NCBI GenBank assembly: GCA_902570265.1
Contig: CACFXF010000010.1
Location: forward strand, 1 to 62,987
Reading direction: 5' to 3'
Origin: an uncultured Alphaproteobacteria bacterium
GTDB lineage: Bacteria > Pseudomonadota > Alphaproteobacteria > Rhodobacterales > Rhodobacteraceae
Length of the DNA: 62,987 nucleotides
Within the stretch, counting starts at the first letter, position 1, and the number at the start of each line of letters is the position of its first letter. This document shows positions 7,795-17,417 of this stretch, in pieces. The notes beneath the pieces are model-generated. The model saw only the letters and a list, made by a program, of their open reading frames with translations, was not told the DNA's origin and did no database searches. Made by a program: the position numbers and the translations under genes.

Positions 7795-8721
7795 TTGCCC
7801 ATTAGATTACCAGCCAATTTACCAGCTTTTAAAATACTTTCTAAAGAAGGTGTTATGATGATGTCTGAAGATAGTGCTGAAAGACAAGATATTAGACCAC
7901 TTGAAATAGCATTATTAAATTTAATGCCCGAAAAAGAAAAAACAGAGAGACAATTTGCAAGATTAATTGGATCTACCCCACTACAAGTAAAACTTACTTT
8001 AGTAAAAATAACAAATCATAAACCAAAAAATACTTCTCCAGAATATCTTACAAAATTTTATAAAGCATTTAAGGATATAAAAAATAAAAAGTTTGATGGT
8101 TTTATAATTACAGGAGCACCTATTGAAAAACTTGATTTTCACGATGTAAATTATTGGGAAGAGCTATGTCAAATTATGGATTGGACAATAACTAATGTAC
8201 ATTCAGTATTTTCTATTTGTTGGGGTGCAATGGCAATGCTTTATCACCGTTTTGGTATAAATAAAGAAATCCTAAAAGAGAAAGCTTCTGGTTGTTTTAG
8301 GCATGAGAATTTAAACCCTAATTCTCCATATTTACGAGGAATTTCAGATGATATAATTATACCAACAAGCCGATGGACTAAAATAAATTCATCTGACCTT
8401 TTAAGTAAATCTGGCCTAAAAATTTTACTTGATTCAAAAAAAATGGGCGCTTGTCTTATAGAGGAAAATAGTAATAAAACTTTATATATGTTAAATCATA
8501 TTGAATATGAAACAAATTCATTAAAAGAGGAATATTTAAGAGATTTAAAAAATAATAAAAATACTCAAATACCATATAATTATTTCGAAGATAATAATCC
8601 AAAATTTAGACCTATAAATAAATGGAGGAGCCATGCACACTTACTATTTGGCAACTGGGTTAATCAAATTTATCAGGAAACGCCATTCAATATAGAAAAA
8701 ATTGGAATAAATAAATTTTAA
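7795..8721 (+). CDS. metA: homoserine O-acyltransferase, MetA family
   Basis: Activates homoserine with an acyl-CoA for methionine synthesis. The 308-residue length is normal; the start is TTG at 7795 (MPIRLPANLPAF is the family N-terminus). The active-site Cys is C142 in SICWGAMAM. The residue after GAPI is E111. In the MetA family Glu at 111 is linked to acetyl-CoA use and Gly to succinyl-CoA, so this is predicted to be an O-acetyltransferase. The PLP enzyme at 29986-31155 could act downstream. Confidence 0.93.
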   Translation: MPIRLPANLPAFKILSKEGVMMMSEDSAERQDIRPLEIALLNLMPEKEKTERQFARLIGSTPLQVKLTLVKITNHKPKNTSPEYLTKFYKAFKDIKNKKFDGFIITGAPIEKLDFHDVNYWEELCQIMDWTITNVHSVFSICWGAMAMLYHRFGINKEILKEKASGCFRHENLNPNSPYLRGISDDIIIPTSRWTKINSSDLLSKSGLKILLDSKKMGACLIEENSNKTLYMLNHIEYETNSLKEEYLRDLKNNKNTQIPYNYFEDNNPKFRPINKWRSHAHLLFGNWVNQIYQETPFNIEKIGINKF

Positions 8722-8839
8722 ATCTAGCCTATATTCAATTATATAACTCTAATATTTTTGTTTTTTAGGTCGATTAGTTATAGAGATTTGTAATATTAAT
8801 TAGATAAAACTATTTTTAAAAAAAGTATGAGATCACTAA

Positions 8840-9685
8840 ATGCGTCATGAACTTAATAGAGAACCTCAATTTTATGTGACCGCACCACAAAAGTGTCCAT
8901 ATATTAAAGGTAAGATTGAAAGGAAATTATTTACTGCTTTATATGGAAGGAGTACTTCTAATTTAAATGATGAGCTGTCATTACAAGGATTCAGAAGATC
9001 TCAAAAAGTTTTATACCGTCCTTTATGTTCTAATTGTTCAGCATGTCTTTCAATAAGAGTTAAAGTTAATGAATTTTACTACTCTAAATCTCAAAAACGA
9101 GTTATAAATAAAAATAAAAAGCTTATACGTGTTAGAAAAAAACCAGAAGCTACTGATGAACAATTTGAAATTTTTAAAAAATATCTGAACTCAAGACACC
9201 TAAATGGTGGAATGAGTGATATGGATGCCCATGAATTTTCTTCAATGATTGAAGAAACAAATGTCGATAGCGAAATATTTGAATATTGGGAAATTAAAAA
9301 AGATGAAAATAAACAACTTGCTGCAGTATGCTTAACAGATAAAAATAGGGATGGATTATCAATGGTTTATTCTTTTTATGATCCAAAGTATAACTCACAA
9401 AGTCTAGGAAAATTTATGATATTAGATCATATAAATTTAACAAAAAGTAGAAATTTAGATTATTTATATTTAGGTTATTGGATTAAAGATAACTCCAAAA
9501 TGGGATATAAATCTAATTATTTCCCAGCAGAAGTTTTTTATAAAAATCAGTGGAAAGGAATAAATGAAAAAAATATTAATTCTTTTGATTTAAATTCTGG
9601 CCAAAAATTTCCTAAGTTACACAAAAATATCTCAAATCTCGAAAGTATCATTCAACTCCCTCGTTTTTCTAAGGATCCAGACTAA
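8840..9685 (+). CDS. bpt: leucyl/arginyl-tRNA--protein transferase (Bpt family)
   Basis: Adds leucine from Leu-tRNA to N-terminal Asp/Glu of proteins, making them N-end-rule substrates for ClpS-ClpAP. Family signs are TAPQKCPYIKGK near the N-terminus, RRSQKVLYRPLC then SNCSAC (Cys cluster at about 67-75), and the GNAT-like C-terminal half with LGYWIKDNSKMGYK. The 281 residues are slightly longer than usual. Neighbours do not explain it further. Bpt and Ate are related; the length and residues favour Bpt. Confidence 0.88.
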   Translation: MRHELNREPQFYVTAPQKCPYIKGKIERKLFTALYGRSTSNLNDELSLQGFRRSQKVLYRPLCSNCSACLSIRVKVNEFYYSKSQKRVINKNKKLIRVRKKPEATDEQFEIFKKYLNSRHLNGGMSDMDAHEFSSMIEETNVDSEIFEYWEIKKDENKQLAAVCLTDKNRDGLSMVYSFYDPKYNSQSLGKFMILDHINLTKSRNLDYLYLGYWIKDNSKMGYKSNYFPAEVFYKNQWKGINEKNINSFDLNSGQKFPKLHKNISNLESIIQLPRFSKDPD

Positions 9686-9912
9686 TTCATTAATAATAGT
9701 TATTAATTACGTTATTTTTTAATATACCCATTTTTTTTAAAATTTATTATCGAAAATATCTACTCATTCATATAATTATACAAATTAATACCTTTAACTA
9801 ATAATAAATTAAATTGTTTTTAAATACTTATATCTCTTACTTTTATGAAAAAGTAAGTGTCTAATTTTCTAGGAATCGATTAACAGTAATCAAATAAGTA
9901 TTATTTAATAAT
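9686..9912. other. AT-rich spacer between convergent genes
   Basis: No gene seen. It holds a short hairpin at 9836-9857 (CTTACTTTT/AAAAAGTAAG), 56 bases after the dctM stop, without a good T-run. It may end transcription from either side, but the support is weak. Confidence 0.35.
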
Positions 9913-12555
9913 TTAAAAATATAGAGAAATATCTTGGTGAACAGATCTACACCTAGAAATCCGAGGAACCAAGAACGAAGGTAATCTATCTCGCCCTCTT
10001 AAACCAATATTATTAGCGGTTTCACTTTGAAATTTAATTAAAGTGGGTAATATATCTTCAATAGCTTTTTTCCTCCAAGAGATCTCATAGTCAAGTAAAA
10101 TACCAGCTTCGTCTAAATATTCATTCGCTTTAAGATCATTTCCTTTCTTAAATTCCTTACGAGCTTTATTAAGGAAAGACTTTACCTTACCAGCACCAGA
10201 TATACTGTTAAGTTTCTTAGAAACTAATTTAATTCTTTCCTGCTTTTCATCATTGTTAGCCTTCTTGAGGTATTTTATCAACTCATTGTAATCAATAAGA
10301 AAACCTGCAAATTGGTCACCAGATGATATTATAGCAACTGCTTCTTCAACACCCGAGATAGCATCGTCCATACCTCTACGATATTTTCGTTGAGCAGTTG
10401 TTAATATTTTTAGTGTTGCTTGATACTCTTCTGAAACTTTCTCCCAGTCTGATGGTATTTCATTAGAAAATTTTTCTTTAGTCAGAAGAGCTGTTGAAAT
10501 TTCTCTGTTAATATGTTCTTTAATATCGAGGTCATCGGTAAGCAGAATCTCTCTTTCAAGTCTTTTTACTTTATTATCAATTTTTCTGATTTCTCTTTGA
10601 AGAACTCGTACTTCTGAATGAATTTTTGAATAGGATTTTGTTGCTTCATCAAGGATATTTCTTGCTTCTATTACTTCATATAATTTTTGAAAAATCGATC
10701 CAGCAGAGTTATATGAATCTGTTATTTTTGAAGAAACGGTATCTGGTAATACATCAGTATCAATTTTACTTAAGTTATTAATTGACAGTTTTATACTATC
10801 CTGATCTCTAAATAAAACTTCTTCCAAATAATTCTCCACACAATATTCAAGTTTAGGATTAACAGGAGGGGGGGCATTAAAAGAAGACAAATAAAACCTA
10901 TTTGGAAGATAGTTAACTAAAGAAGGAAATGTACCTACAATTCCTAAAGCAATAAGTTGTAAAATTATAAATGGAACTACTCCCTTGTATATGGAAATAG
11001 TTTTGATAGCCTTGGGCGCAACACCTCTTAGATAAAATAATGCAAAGCCAAAAGGTGGGGTAAGAAAGCTTGTTTGTATATTGACACCTATCATTACCCC
11101 AAGCCAAACAGCTGTTATATTTGCTTCAGGATCTGCTAGAAGAATTGGTGCTACAATTGGAACAACTACAACTGCTATTTCAATAAAATCTAGAAAAAAA
11201 CCAAGCAAAAAAATAACTGCCATAACAACAACAAATTGTGTCCAGAATCCTCCGGGCAAACTTTGAAGAAAATCTTTTACATATTCTTCTCCTCCAAAAC
11301 CACGAAATGCCGCAGTGAGCATTGTAGCTCCTAATAAAATTATAAACACCATTGATGTAGTTTTTGAGGTATCGATCATTACCTCTTTTAGTGTATTATC
11401 AACAATATAAGTTCGCCATGTTGACCAACCTATAGCTAAAATCATAAAAATCGATGCAACAACAGCTAAATAAACTGCATTATGGTTTTGAGTAACTGCT
11501 AAATTTTTTACATTAAGATCAAAGTTATTAATAAGCAATAAAAGTGCAATGATCGATAAAATAGCAAGAGCTGCTGGGAATAATGCACCTTTTTTTTCCT
11601 CAAATAACTTATAACCTGCCATTATAGTTGCACCAATTGCACCTATCGCCCCAGCTTGATTAACTGTCGCTATGCCCATAATTATTGATCCCAAAACCAA
11701 AAATATCAAAACTAAAGGAGGAACTAGCGAAAAAAGTACTTTAAACATAAATTCTCTATTAAATCCTAAGGGATTTGGTACTGCAGGTGCCATAGAAGGT
11801 CTAATTAATGCAGTAATAAAAATATAGACAAAATATACTAAAACTAAAACTATTCCAGGTAAGAAGGCCCCTAAAAACATATCCCCTGCAGATGTTGACG
11901 TCACATCTAAAGCTGAAGGCATAGTAAATTCACCCGTTGCATTTTTATATAAAGATTGACGCATAGCTGAAGCTTGATCAGATGCTGAACCTAATTGATC
12001 GGCTAAAATAATCAAAACAATTGATGGGGGAATTATTTGTCCTAACGTACCCGAAGCACAAATTGTCCCAGTAGCCAAAGATGGAGAATATTTGTTTCTC
12101 ATCATTGATGGCAACGAAATTAAACCCATTGCGACTACTGTAGCTCCTACAATTCCAGTTGTAGCAGCTAATAGTGCACCAACAAAGACCACTGATATAC
12201 CTAGCCCGCCCCTTACTGGACCAAATAACCCAGCCATTGTCATAAGAAGATCTTCTGCTATTTTTGAACGTTGCAACATAATACCCATGAAAATAAAAAG
12301 AGGTATTGCTATCAAGGTATCTCGTTCAAAATCATAATAAATTGCTCTGAAATTCATAACACCAGCAGAGAGCCATTCTATTGGTCCATCTTGCGCAAAA
12401 AATGCTTTAACATCTCCAAAAAAAATTGCTCCACAAAATGCTGCTAATCCAATACTCAATATAGCTGACCCAGGTAACGCAAAGGCCACAGGAAAACCAA
12501 GTGCAAGTGCAATCATCATTAATATGAACAAAAGAATTAAGAAATAAAGCTCCAT
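9913..12555 (-). CDS. dctM: TRAP transporter large permease with coiled-coil tail
   Basis: Membrane subunit of a tripartite (TRAP) Na+-coupled uptake system, partner of the DctQ and DctP proteins encoded upstream. Residues 1 to about 555 hold the DctM fold: many hydrophobic helices, PLFIFMGIMLQRS, GATVVAMGLISLPSMM, GQIIPPSIVLIILAD and TPPFGFALFYLRGV. From about residue 560 the protein continues for some 320 residues of charged helical sequence with long coiled-coil stretches (HSEVRVLQREIRKIDNKVKR). A usual DctM is 425-450 residues, or about 600 in long forms, so 880 is exceptional. No frameshift separates the parts. Confidence 0.92.
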   Translation of the reverse strand: MELYFLILLFILMMIALALGFPVAFALPGSAILSIGLAAFCGAIFFGDVKAFFAQDGPIEWLSAGVMNFRAIYYDFERDTLIAIPLFIFMGIMLQRSKIAEDLLMTMAGLFGPVRGGLGISVVFVGALLAATTGIVGATVVAMGLISLPSMMRNKYSPSLATGTICASGTLGQIIPPSIVLIILADQLGSASDQASAMRQSLYKNATGEFTMPSALDVTSTSAGDMFLGAFLPGIVLVLVYFVYIFITALIRPSMAPAVPNPLGFNREFMFKVLFSLVPPLVLIFLVLGSIIMGIATVNQAGAIGAIGATIMAGYKLFEEKKGALFPAALAILSIIALLLLINNFDLNVKNLAVTQNHNAVYLAVVASIFMILAIGWSTWRTYIVDNTLKEVMIDTSKTTSMVFIILLGATMLTAAFRGFGGEEYVKDFLQSLPGGFWTQFVVVMAVIFLLGFFLDFIEIAVVVVPIVAPILLADPEANITAVWLGVMIGVNIQTSFLTPPFGFALFYLRGVAPKAIKTISIYKGVVPFIILQLIALGIVGTFPSLVNYLPNRFYLSSFNAPPPVNPKLEYCVENYLEEVLFRDQDSIKLSINNLSKIDTDVLPDTVSSKITDSYNSAGSIFQKLYEVIEARNILDEATKSYSKIHSEVRVLQREIRKIDNKVKRLEREILLTDDLDIKEHINREISTALLTKEKFSNEIPSDWEKVSEEYQATLKILTTAQRKYRRGMDDAISGVEEAVAIISSGDQFAGFLIDYNELIKYLKKANNDEKQERIKLVSKKLNSISGAGKVKSFLNKARKEFKKGNDLKANEYLDEAGILLDYEISWRKKAIEDILPTLIKFQSETANNIGLRGRDRLPSFLVPRISRCRSVHQDISLYF

Positions 12556-12574
12556 ATGTATCTAACCCTTCGCT

Positions 12575-13546
12575 TTACCCGTAAACCGTATTTTCTTCTT
12601 TATTAACAAGGGAGTTAATGTGACTTATAATGTAGCTAGAAAATTGAAATAACATAGAAAGTGCAAAAATTATCAAAAAACCAGACATTAAATATTTAAC
12701 GTACATACCAAAACCCTGTTGTGTTACTTCGAAGTTAAGCAAAGCTAAATTAAATGGAGATGTCTCATGCCAGCAACCCCTAATTAGTACAATCCAACAA
12801 AGTGGAATCCCTAAGAAGATTGAACCGAAAATATTGGTATATGCTTTACTTTTTTCTGAAAAGTTAGCGTACAAAACATCAACTCTTACATGTCCTTCAT
12901 GAACCAGGGTATAGGCGCTAGAAAATAGAAAGAGTCCAGCATACCAAAAACGAACAAGATCTCCCATAAATGCTTGTTCGTAAGAGAAAATAAACCGGGT
13001 TATAACAATTAGCAATTCACCAAGTACTATTAACAGTGCTAACCAAATAAAATCAAATCCTCTTCTGTAAAGAGCTATTATCATTCCAATTATAAGCAAT
13101 GGAATGTGTATGTAAGCACCTCTCAGTGCTGGTTTTCCAAGTGCTAATGCTAAATCATCCCCAACTATATTTGGTAAAAGACCCTCTATTCTTACAAAAG
13201 ATATAGCAGCATCTACAACTCCTATTAACATTACTGACCAGAATGCAAACCCCACAATAATTTCAGAGCAACTATTTAATAGTGCTGCATCGCGTTCACT
13301 CTTTTGCTGCCTTAATATTAAAATTGGTGCACAAAAAGCAAATATAAAAGAAATGGATTGGATAATTCCAAAAAATAAAAAAACACCACTGTAATCTTGA
13401 CCAGTAATATCAAAATATCCAAAGCCTAAAAAGGCTAGGATGCCAAATAGACCTGGTAAATCAAAAATATAAGTTAAAAAATTATTAATTACGAAGACTA
13501 AACCTAAAAAGGCACTCACAAAAACACTATAATAAATTAATTTCAT
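12575..13546 (-). CDS. dctQ: TRAP transporter small permease, long form
   Basis: Membrane partner of DctM. Family features lie in the C-terminal two thirds: ITRFIFSYEQAFMGDLVRFWYAGLF, HEGHVRVDVLY and a final hydrophobic helix. At 323 residues it is well above the usual 160-220; the added N-terminal part brings extra membrane helices, about seven to eight in total. Between dctP and dctM (gaps 93 and 19 bp), so clearly one operon. Confidence 0.88.
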   Translation of the reverse strand: MKLIYYSVFVSAFLGLVFVINNFLTYIFDLPGLFGILAFLGFGYFDITGQDYSGVFLFFGIIQSISFIFAFCAPILILRQQKSERDAALLNSCSEIIVGFAFWSVMLIGVVDAAISFVRIEGLLPNIVGDDLALALGKPALRGAYIHIPLLIIGMIIALYRRGFDFIWLALLIVLGELLIVITRFIFSYEQAFMGDLVRFWYAGLFLFSSAYTLVHEGHVRVDVLYANFSEKSKAYTNIFGSIFLGIPLCWIVLIRGCWHETSPFNLALLNFEVTQQGFGMYVKYLMSGFLIIFALSMLFQFSSYIISHINSLVNKEENTVYG

Positions 13547-13639
13547 AGTTGATTTGCCTTCATATTAAAAAACTACTGATTATTTGATATGCAGAGCTAA
13601 AAATAACATTGATAGCTCTGCATTTTTTCATGTTTTAGA

Positions 13640-14734
13640 TTAGATACCACGGATACGGTTACGCTGATTCAAATACTCACCAGTCGTAGTACCAAGCCAA
13701 CCACCTATATCTTTTAGTCCTTTTTCAAAACTTTCATGAATACGATTCGCCAAGTCAGAATGAGCCCTTGCCTCCTCAAAAACCTCATCGGCAGCCTCTG
13801 CCATAGCATCCCAAACGTCATCATTAAAAGCTCTAACCTTTACGCCATGATCGTTTGTAAGTCTAGCAAATGCAGCACCAGAATTTCCATTATATTCACT
13901 CATCATCATTTCATTTTCAGCAGTTGCCGCAGCTTCAATAATTGCTTTATCTCCACTTGACAAATCAGACCACCACTTGGCATTAAATCCAGCTGCAATC
14001 ATTGAACCTGGTTCATGCATTCCTGCTGTGTAGTAATACTTTGCCGCTTCATAAAATTTCATGATTTCATCGTTCCAAGCACCAACCCATTCTGTAGCAT
14101 CAATAGCTCCTGATACTAAGTTTTCATAAATTTGACCTCCTGGAACAGTAACTGGTGAACCACCTAGCTTTCCAATAACGTCACCACCAAGGCCAGGTAT
14201 ACGCATTTTTAAGCCATTAAAATCATCAGGAGAATTAATTTCTTTATTAAACCAACCTCCTGCTTGGGTTCCTGTATTTCCACACATGATTGATTTTAAA
14301 CCAAATTCACCTGCAAGTTCATCCCATAATTCTTGACCACCGCCATAACGAATCCAAGCGTTAATCTCATCATAGGTCATACCAAAAGGTACAGCTGTAA
14401 AATAAGCCCAACCTGGGTGTCTTCCTTTCCAATAGTAATCAGCTGCATGATAGCCTTGAGCATTTCCTGAGGCGACTTCATCAAAACTATCAAAAGCACC
14501 TACTCTTTCATTTGCAGCAAAATAGCTTACTTGAATTCTACCACCTGATAAATCTTGAATTTTTTGAGCATATCTTTGAGCTCCAGTTCCTAAACCTGGA
14601 AAATCACGACCCCAAGTAGCAACTATTGCCATTTCTATGCGTTCTTGTGTGATTGCAGGTGTAGCTAAAGATACTGCACCAGCAGCACCTGCTGCTCCTA
14701 AACCAGCATTGGTTAAAAATTTACGTCTATCCAT
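13640..14734 (-). CDS. dctP: TRAP substrate-binding protein, TakP-like
   Basis: Periplasmic receptor of the TRAP system. The N-terminus MDRRKFLTNAGLGAAGAAGA is a twin-arginine signal with cleavage after about residue 29 (PAITQ). The sequence follows the TakP group of 2-oxo-acid binders: YYWKGRHP, FFTAVPFGM-like segment, GGGQELWDE, GNTGTQAGGWF (152-162), RIPGLGG (179-185) with R179, and IDATEW with E215/W216, which in TakP contact Na+ and substrate. Pyruvate or a related 2-oxo acid is the likely ligand. RBS gagaggg precedes the ATG. Confidence 0.93.
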   Translation of the reverse strand: MDRRKFLTNAGLGAAGAAGAVSLATPAITQERIEMAIVATWGRDFPGLGTGAQRYAQKIQDLSGGRIQVSYFAANERVGAFDSFDEVASGNAQGYHAADYYWKGRHPGWAYFTAVPFGMTYDEINAWIRYGGGQELWDELAGEFGLKSIMCGNTGTQAGGWFNKEINSPDDFNGLKMRIPGLGGDVIGKLGGSPVTVPGGQIYENLVSGAIDATEWVGAWNDEIMKFYEAAKYYYTAGMHEPGSMIAAGFNAKWWSDLSSGDKAIIEAAATAENEMMMSEYNGNSGAAFARLTNDHGVKVRAFNDDVWDAMAEAADEVFEEARAHSDLANRIHESFEKGLKDIGGWLGTTTGEYLNQRNRIRGI

Positions 14735-14759
14735 ATTTTTTCCCTCTCTTAAAAATTAT

Positions 14760-14772
14760 GACTTATAAAGTC
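14760..14772. promoter_or_regulatory. palindrome upstream of dctP
   Basis: gacttataaagtc, arms GACTT/AAGTC around ATA, 25 bases before the dctP start. It could be an operator or chance. Confidence 0.2.
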
Positions 14773-14894
14773 AAGAAAACATGGTATACATTATTTACTA
14801 TACTGATTTCAAGCTAAAATTGTGTATTATGTTTTTTAGTTTAAAATATTTTAAATTAAATCCACTTATTTTTCAAAACTTTACCAAAAATTGC

Positions 14895-14939
14895 TCGATA
14901 TATAGTTATTTGAAACTATTCGATCATTTTTTTAGATAA
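14895..14939 (+). terminator. attenuator-like hairpin with T-run before ilvB
   Basis: Arms tcga(tat)atagtt and aactattcga (14895-14923) are followed by tcattttttt. It lies 117 bp before the probable ilvB start, so it cannot end an upstream plus-strand gene. A 36-codon ORF from 14829 spans it but is rich in Phe, Leu and Lys rather than clearly in Ile and Val. Confidence 0.35.
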
Positions 14940-15039
14940 ATTAATAAAATTTTAATAATAACAAATATTTCAATACTTTAATTAATTATTATTAATGCTA
15001 TTATATAAAAAAACATTAAAATATAAATTAGGTATTGAT

Positions 15040-16788
15040 ATGAATAATATTATGTCGGGAGCTCAAATTGTAGTTGAAGCATTACTTGAACAAAAAGTTG
15101 ATACAGTTTTCGGATATCCAGGCGGTGCCGTTCTTCCTATATATGATGAAATTTTTAAGCAAAGTAAAATAAAGCATGTTCTTGTAAGGCATGAGCAAGG
15201 AGCAATTCATGCTGCAGAAGGATATTCTCGATCAACAGGAAAACCTGGTGTTGCCCTTGTTACATCAGGACCAGGAGCAACTAATTCAGTTACTGGCCTA
15301 ACAGATGCACTTATGGATAGTATCCCAATAATTGTATTAACAGGACAGGTGCCTACATTCATGATCGGTAATGATGCTTTCCAAGAAGCTGACACAGTTG
15401 GAATTACAAGGCCTTGCACAAAACATAATTGGCTTGTAAAAGATACAAATATTCTAGGTAAAATAATACACGAGGCTTTCTATGTTTCAACAAACGGTCG
15501 TCCTGGACCAGTTTTAGTTGATATTCCAAAAGATGTGCAATTTGCTACAGGGTCCTACCTAAAGAAAAAAGATTTTTCACCCAAAAGATATAAACCTAAA
15601 ACAGTACCTAATAGCGATCTGATTTTAAAAGCAGTCAAAGCTTTTGAAAATTCAAAGAATCCAATAATATATTCAGGTGGGGGTGTTGTTAATTCTGGAG
15701 ACAATGCTTCAAAACTTCTAAGAGAACTTGTAAATGAGAGTAATTTTCCAATAACATCTACCCTGATGGGACTAGGTTGTTATCCTGCATCTAAAAAAAA
15801 TTGGATGGGAATGTTGGGTATGCATGGTACATACGAAGCGAATATGGCTATGCATGATTGTGATTTTATGTTTTGCATAGGTGCTAGATTTGATGATAGA
15901 ATTACGGGTAAAACTGACGAATTTAGTCCAAACTCAACCAAAGTTCATATAGATATTGATCCTTCATCGATCAATAAAAATATTTTAGTTGATATTGGAA
16001 TTGTTGGTGATATTAAAACTACACTTCAAACTTTCTTAAAATTATGGAGAAAAAGAGGTTCTAAATCTTCTATTAATAAATCGTGGTGGAAAAAAATTGA
16101 CGACTGGAGAGAAATTAATTGTTTAAAATATAATAAATCAAAGTCAGCAATTAAACCACAATACGCTATTCAAAGGCTTGAGGAATTAACTAAAAATGCT
16201 GATAGATATGTAACAACAGAAGTAGGTCAACATCAAATGTGGGCTGCACAATTTATGGGTTTTGAAGAACCAAAAAGGTGGATGACTTCTGGTGGGCTTG
16301 GAACTATGGGATATGGTTTCCCCGCTTCTATTGGAGTACAATTAGCTCACCCAAAATCACTTGTTATTAATGTTGCAGGCGAAGCAAGTTGGCTAATGAA
16401 CATGCAAGAATTAGGAACAGCTGTTCAGTATAATCTTCCAGTTAAACAATTTATTCTGAATAATGAACGGCTAGGTATGGTTAGGCAATGGCAAGAATTA
16501 TTACATGGTGGCAGATATTCGCACAGTTGGTCTGACGCTTTACCAGATTTTGTTAAACTTGCTGAGGCATATGGAATAAAAGGAATATGTTGTGATGATC
16601 CAAATAAACTTGATGATGCAATTAAAGAAATGATAGATTATAATGGACCTGTGATTTTTGATTGTTTAGTTGAGAAACACGAAAATTGCTTTCCAATGAT
16701 ACCTTCAGGAAAAGCACATAATGAGATGATATTAAATGCTAATGAACCAGAACAAGAAATTGGTAAATCAGGTGCTGTATTAGTTTAG
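15040..16788 (+). CDS. ilvB: acetolactate synthase large subunit
   Basis: ThDP- and FAD-dependent enzyme joining pyruvate to pyruvate or 2-oxobutyrate, the first common step of Val/Leu/Ile synthesis. The start is placed at ATG 15040 (MNNIMSGAQIVVEAL) with agg seven bases upstream; an ATG at 14995 would add 15 residues that fit no family start. Signatures are FGYPGGAVLPIYD with the catalytic Glu in RHEQGAIHAAEGYSR, GARFDDRITGK in the FAD domain, and the ThDP-binding tail GEASWLMNMQEL (GEA where GDG is usual) and LNNERLGMVRQWQ. Followed by ilvH after 18 bp. Confidence 0.96.
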   Translation: MNNIMSGAQIVVEALLEQKVDTVFGYPGGAVLPIYDEIFKQSKIKHVLVRHEQGAIHAAEGYSRSTGKPGVALVTSGPGATNSVTGLTDALMDSIPIIVLTGQVPTFMIGNDAFQEADTVGITRPCTKHNWLVKDTNILGKIIHEAFYVSTNGRPGPVLVDIPKDVQFATGSYLKKKDFSPKRYKPKTVPNSDLILKAVKAFENSKNPIIYSGGGVVNSGDNASKLLRELVNESNFPITSTLMGLGCYPASKKNWMGMLGMHGTYEANMAMHDCDFMFCIGARFDDRITGKTDEFSPNSTKVHIDIDPSSINKNILVDIGIVGDIKTTLQTFLKLWRKRGSKSSINKSWWKKIDDWREINCLKYNKSKSAIKPQYAIQRLEELTKNADRYVTTEVGQHQMWAAQFMGFEEPKRWMTSGGLGTMGYGFPASIGVQLAHPKSLVINVAGEASWLMNMQELGTAVQYNLPVKQFILNNERLGMVRQWQELLHGGRYSHSWSDALPDFVKLAEAYGIKGICCDDPNKLDDAIKEMIDYNGPVIFDCLVEKHENCFPMIPSGKAHNEMILNANEPEQEIGKSGAVLV

Positions 16789-16806
16789 CAAAAGAAAGAA
16801 AAAGTA

Positions 16807-17364
16807 GTGCAAAAATTATTTTTAAAAAAAGGTGTATCGAGAAAAAGCGCTTATAACTTAAGAAACCCAAAAGATGACAAATTTGAAAGACATACACTAG
16901 CAATTTTAGTTGATAATGAATCTGGTGTTTTAGCTAGAGTTATTGGTCTTTTCTCTGGTAGGGGTTACAATATTGATAGTTTGACTGTTGCTGAGGTTGA
17001 TCATACTGGTAATTTATCAAGAATTACTATCGTCACTTCTGGTACTCCATCTGTTATAGAACAGATAAAAGCTCAATTAGAAAGGATGATACCTGTACAC
17101 GATGTGCATGACCTAACAACAGAGGGTGCTTCAGTGGAGAGAGAACTAGCACTGTTTAAAGTTTTTGCTAAAGGTGAAAAAAGAGTTGAATCTTTGAGAT
17201 TAGCAGATGTTTTTAGAGCTAAAGTAGTTGATAGTACATTAGTTAGCTTCACATTTGAACTTACAGGAACACCAGAAAAAATTGATGCATTTGCAGACCT
17301 TATGGTTCCTCTAGGTCTTAAAGAAATTGCTAGAACTGGTGTTGCAGCACTTTCAAGAGGATGA
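16807..17364 (+). CDS. ilvH: acetolactate synthase regulatory subunit
   Basis: Small subunit that activates IlvB and confers valine feedback. GTG start at 16807. The ACT domain is at about 27-100 (LAILVDNESGVLARVIGLFSGRGYNI) and the C-terminal domain at 110-185. The 185 residues include an N-terminal extension of about 25 residues before the ACT domain compared with the common 160-175 residue form. Confidence 0.96.
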   Translation: MQKLFLKKGVSRKSAYNLRNPKDDKFERHTLAILVDNESGVLARVIGLFSGRGYNIDSLTVAEVDHTGNLSRITIVTSGTPSVIEQIKAQLERMIPVHDVHDLTTEGASVERELALFKVFAKGEKRVESLRLADVFRAKVVDSTLVSFTFELTGTPEKIDAFADLMVPLGLKEIARTGVAALSRG

Positions 17365-17388
17365 AAAATATTAAAATGTTGTTCTAAA

Positions 17389-17417
17389 AGTTAGTAAATT
17401 GACCAATTTTACTAACT
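17389..17417 (-). terminator. hairpin between ilvH and nrdJ
   Basis: Arms agttagtaaatt and aattttactaact (one bulged base) around gacc, overlapping the nrdJ stop codon. Read on the minus strand it is followed by ttttagaac, so it probably ends nrdJ and may stop ilvH transcripts as well. Confidence 0.5.

Noticed and set aside
10913-11266. short ORFs inside dctM, nrdJ, eno, aldehyde dehydrogenase and other genes in alternative frames
   Set aside because: They overlap well-supported coding sequences and have no family match or ribosome binding sites; treated as frame shadows.
14995-15039. upstream ATG for ilvB
   Set aside because: The added 15 lysine/leucine-rich residues are not typical, and the ATG at 15040 has a better placed agg.
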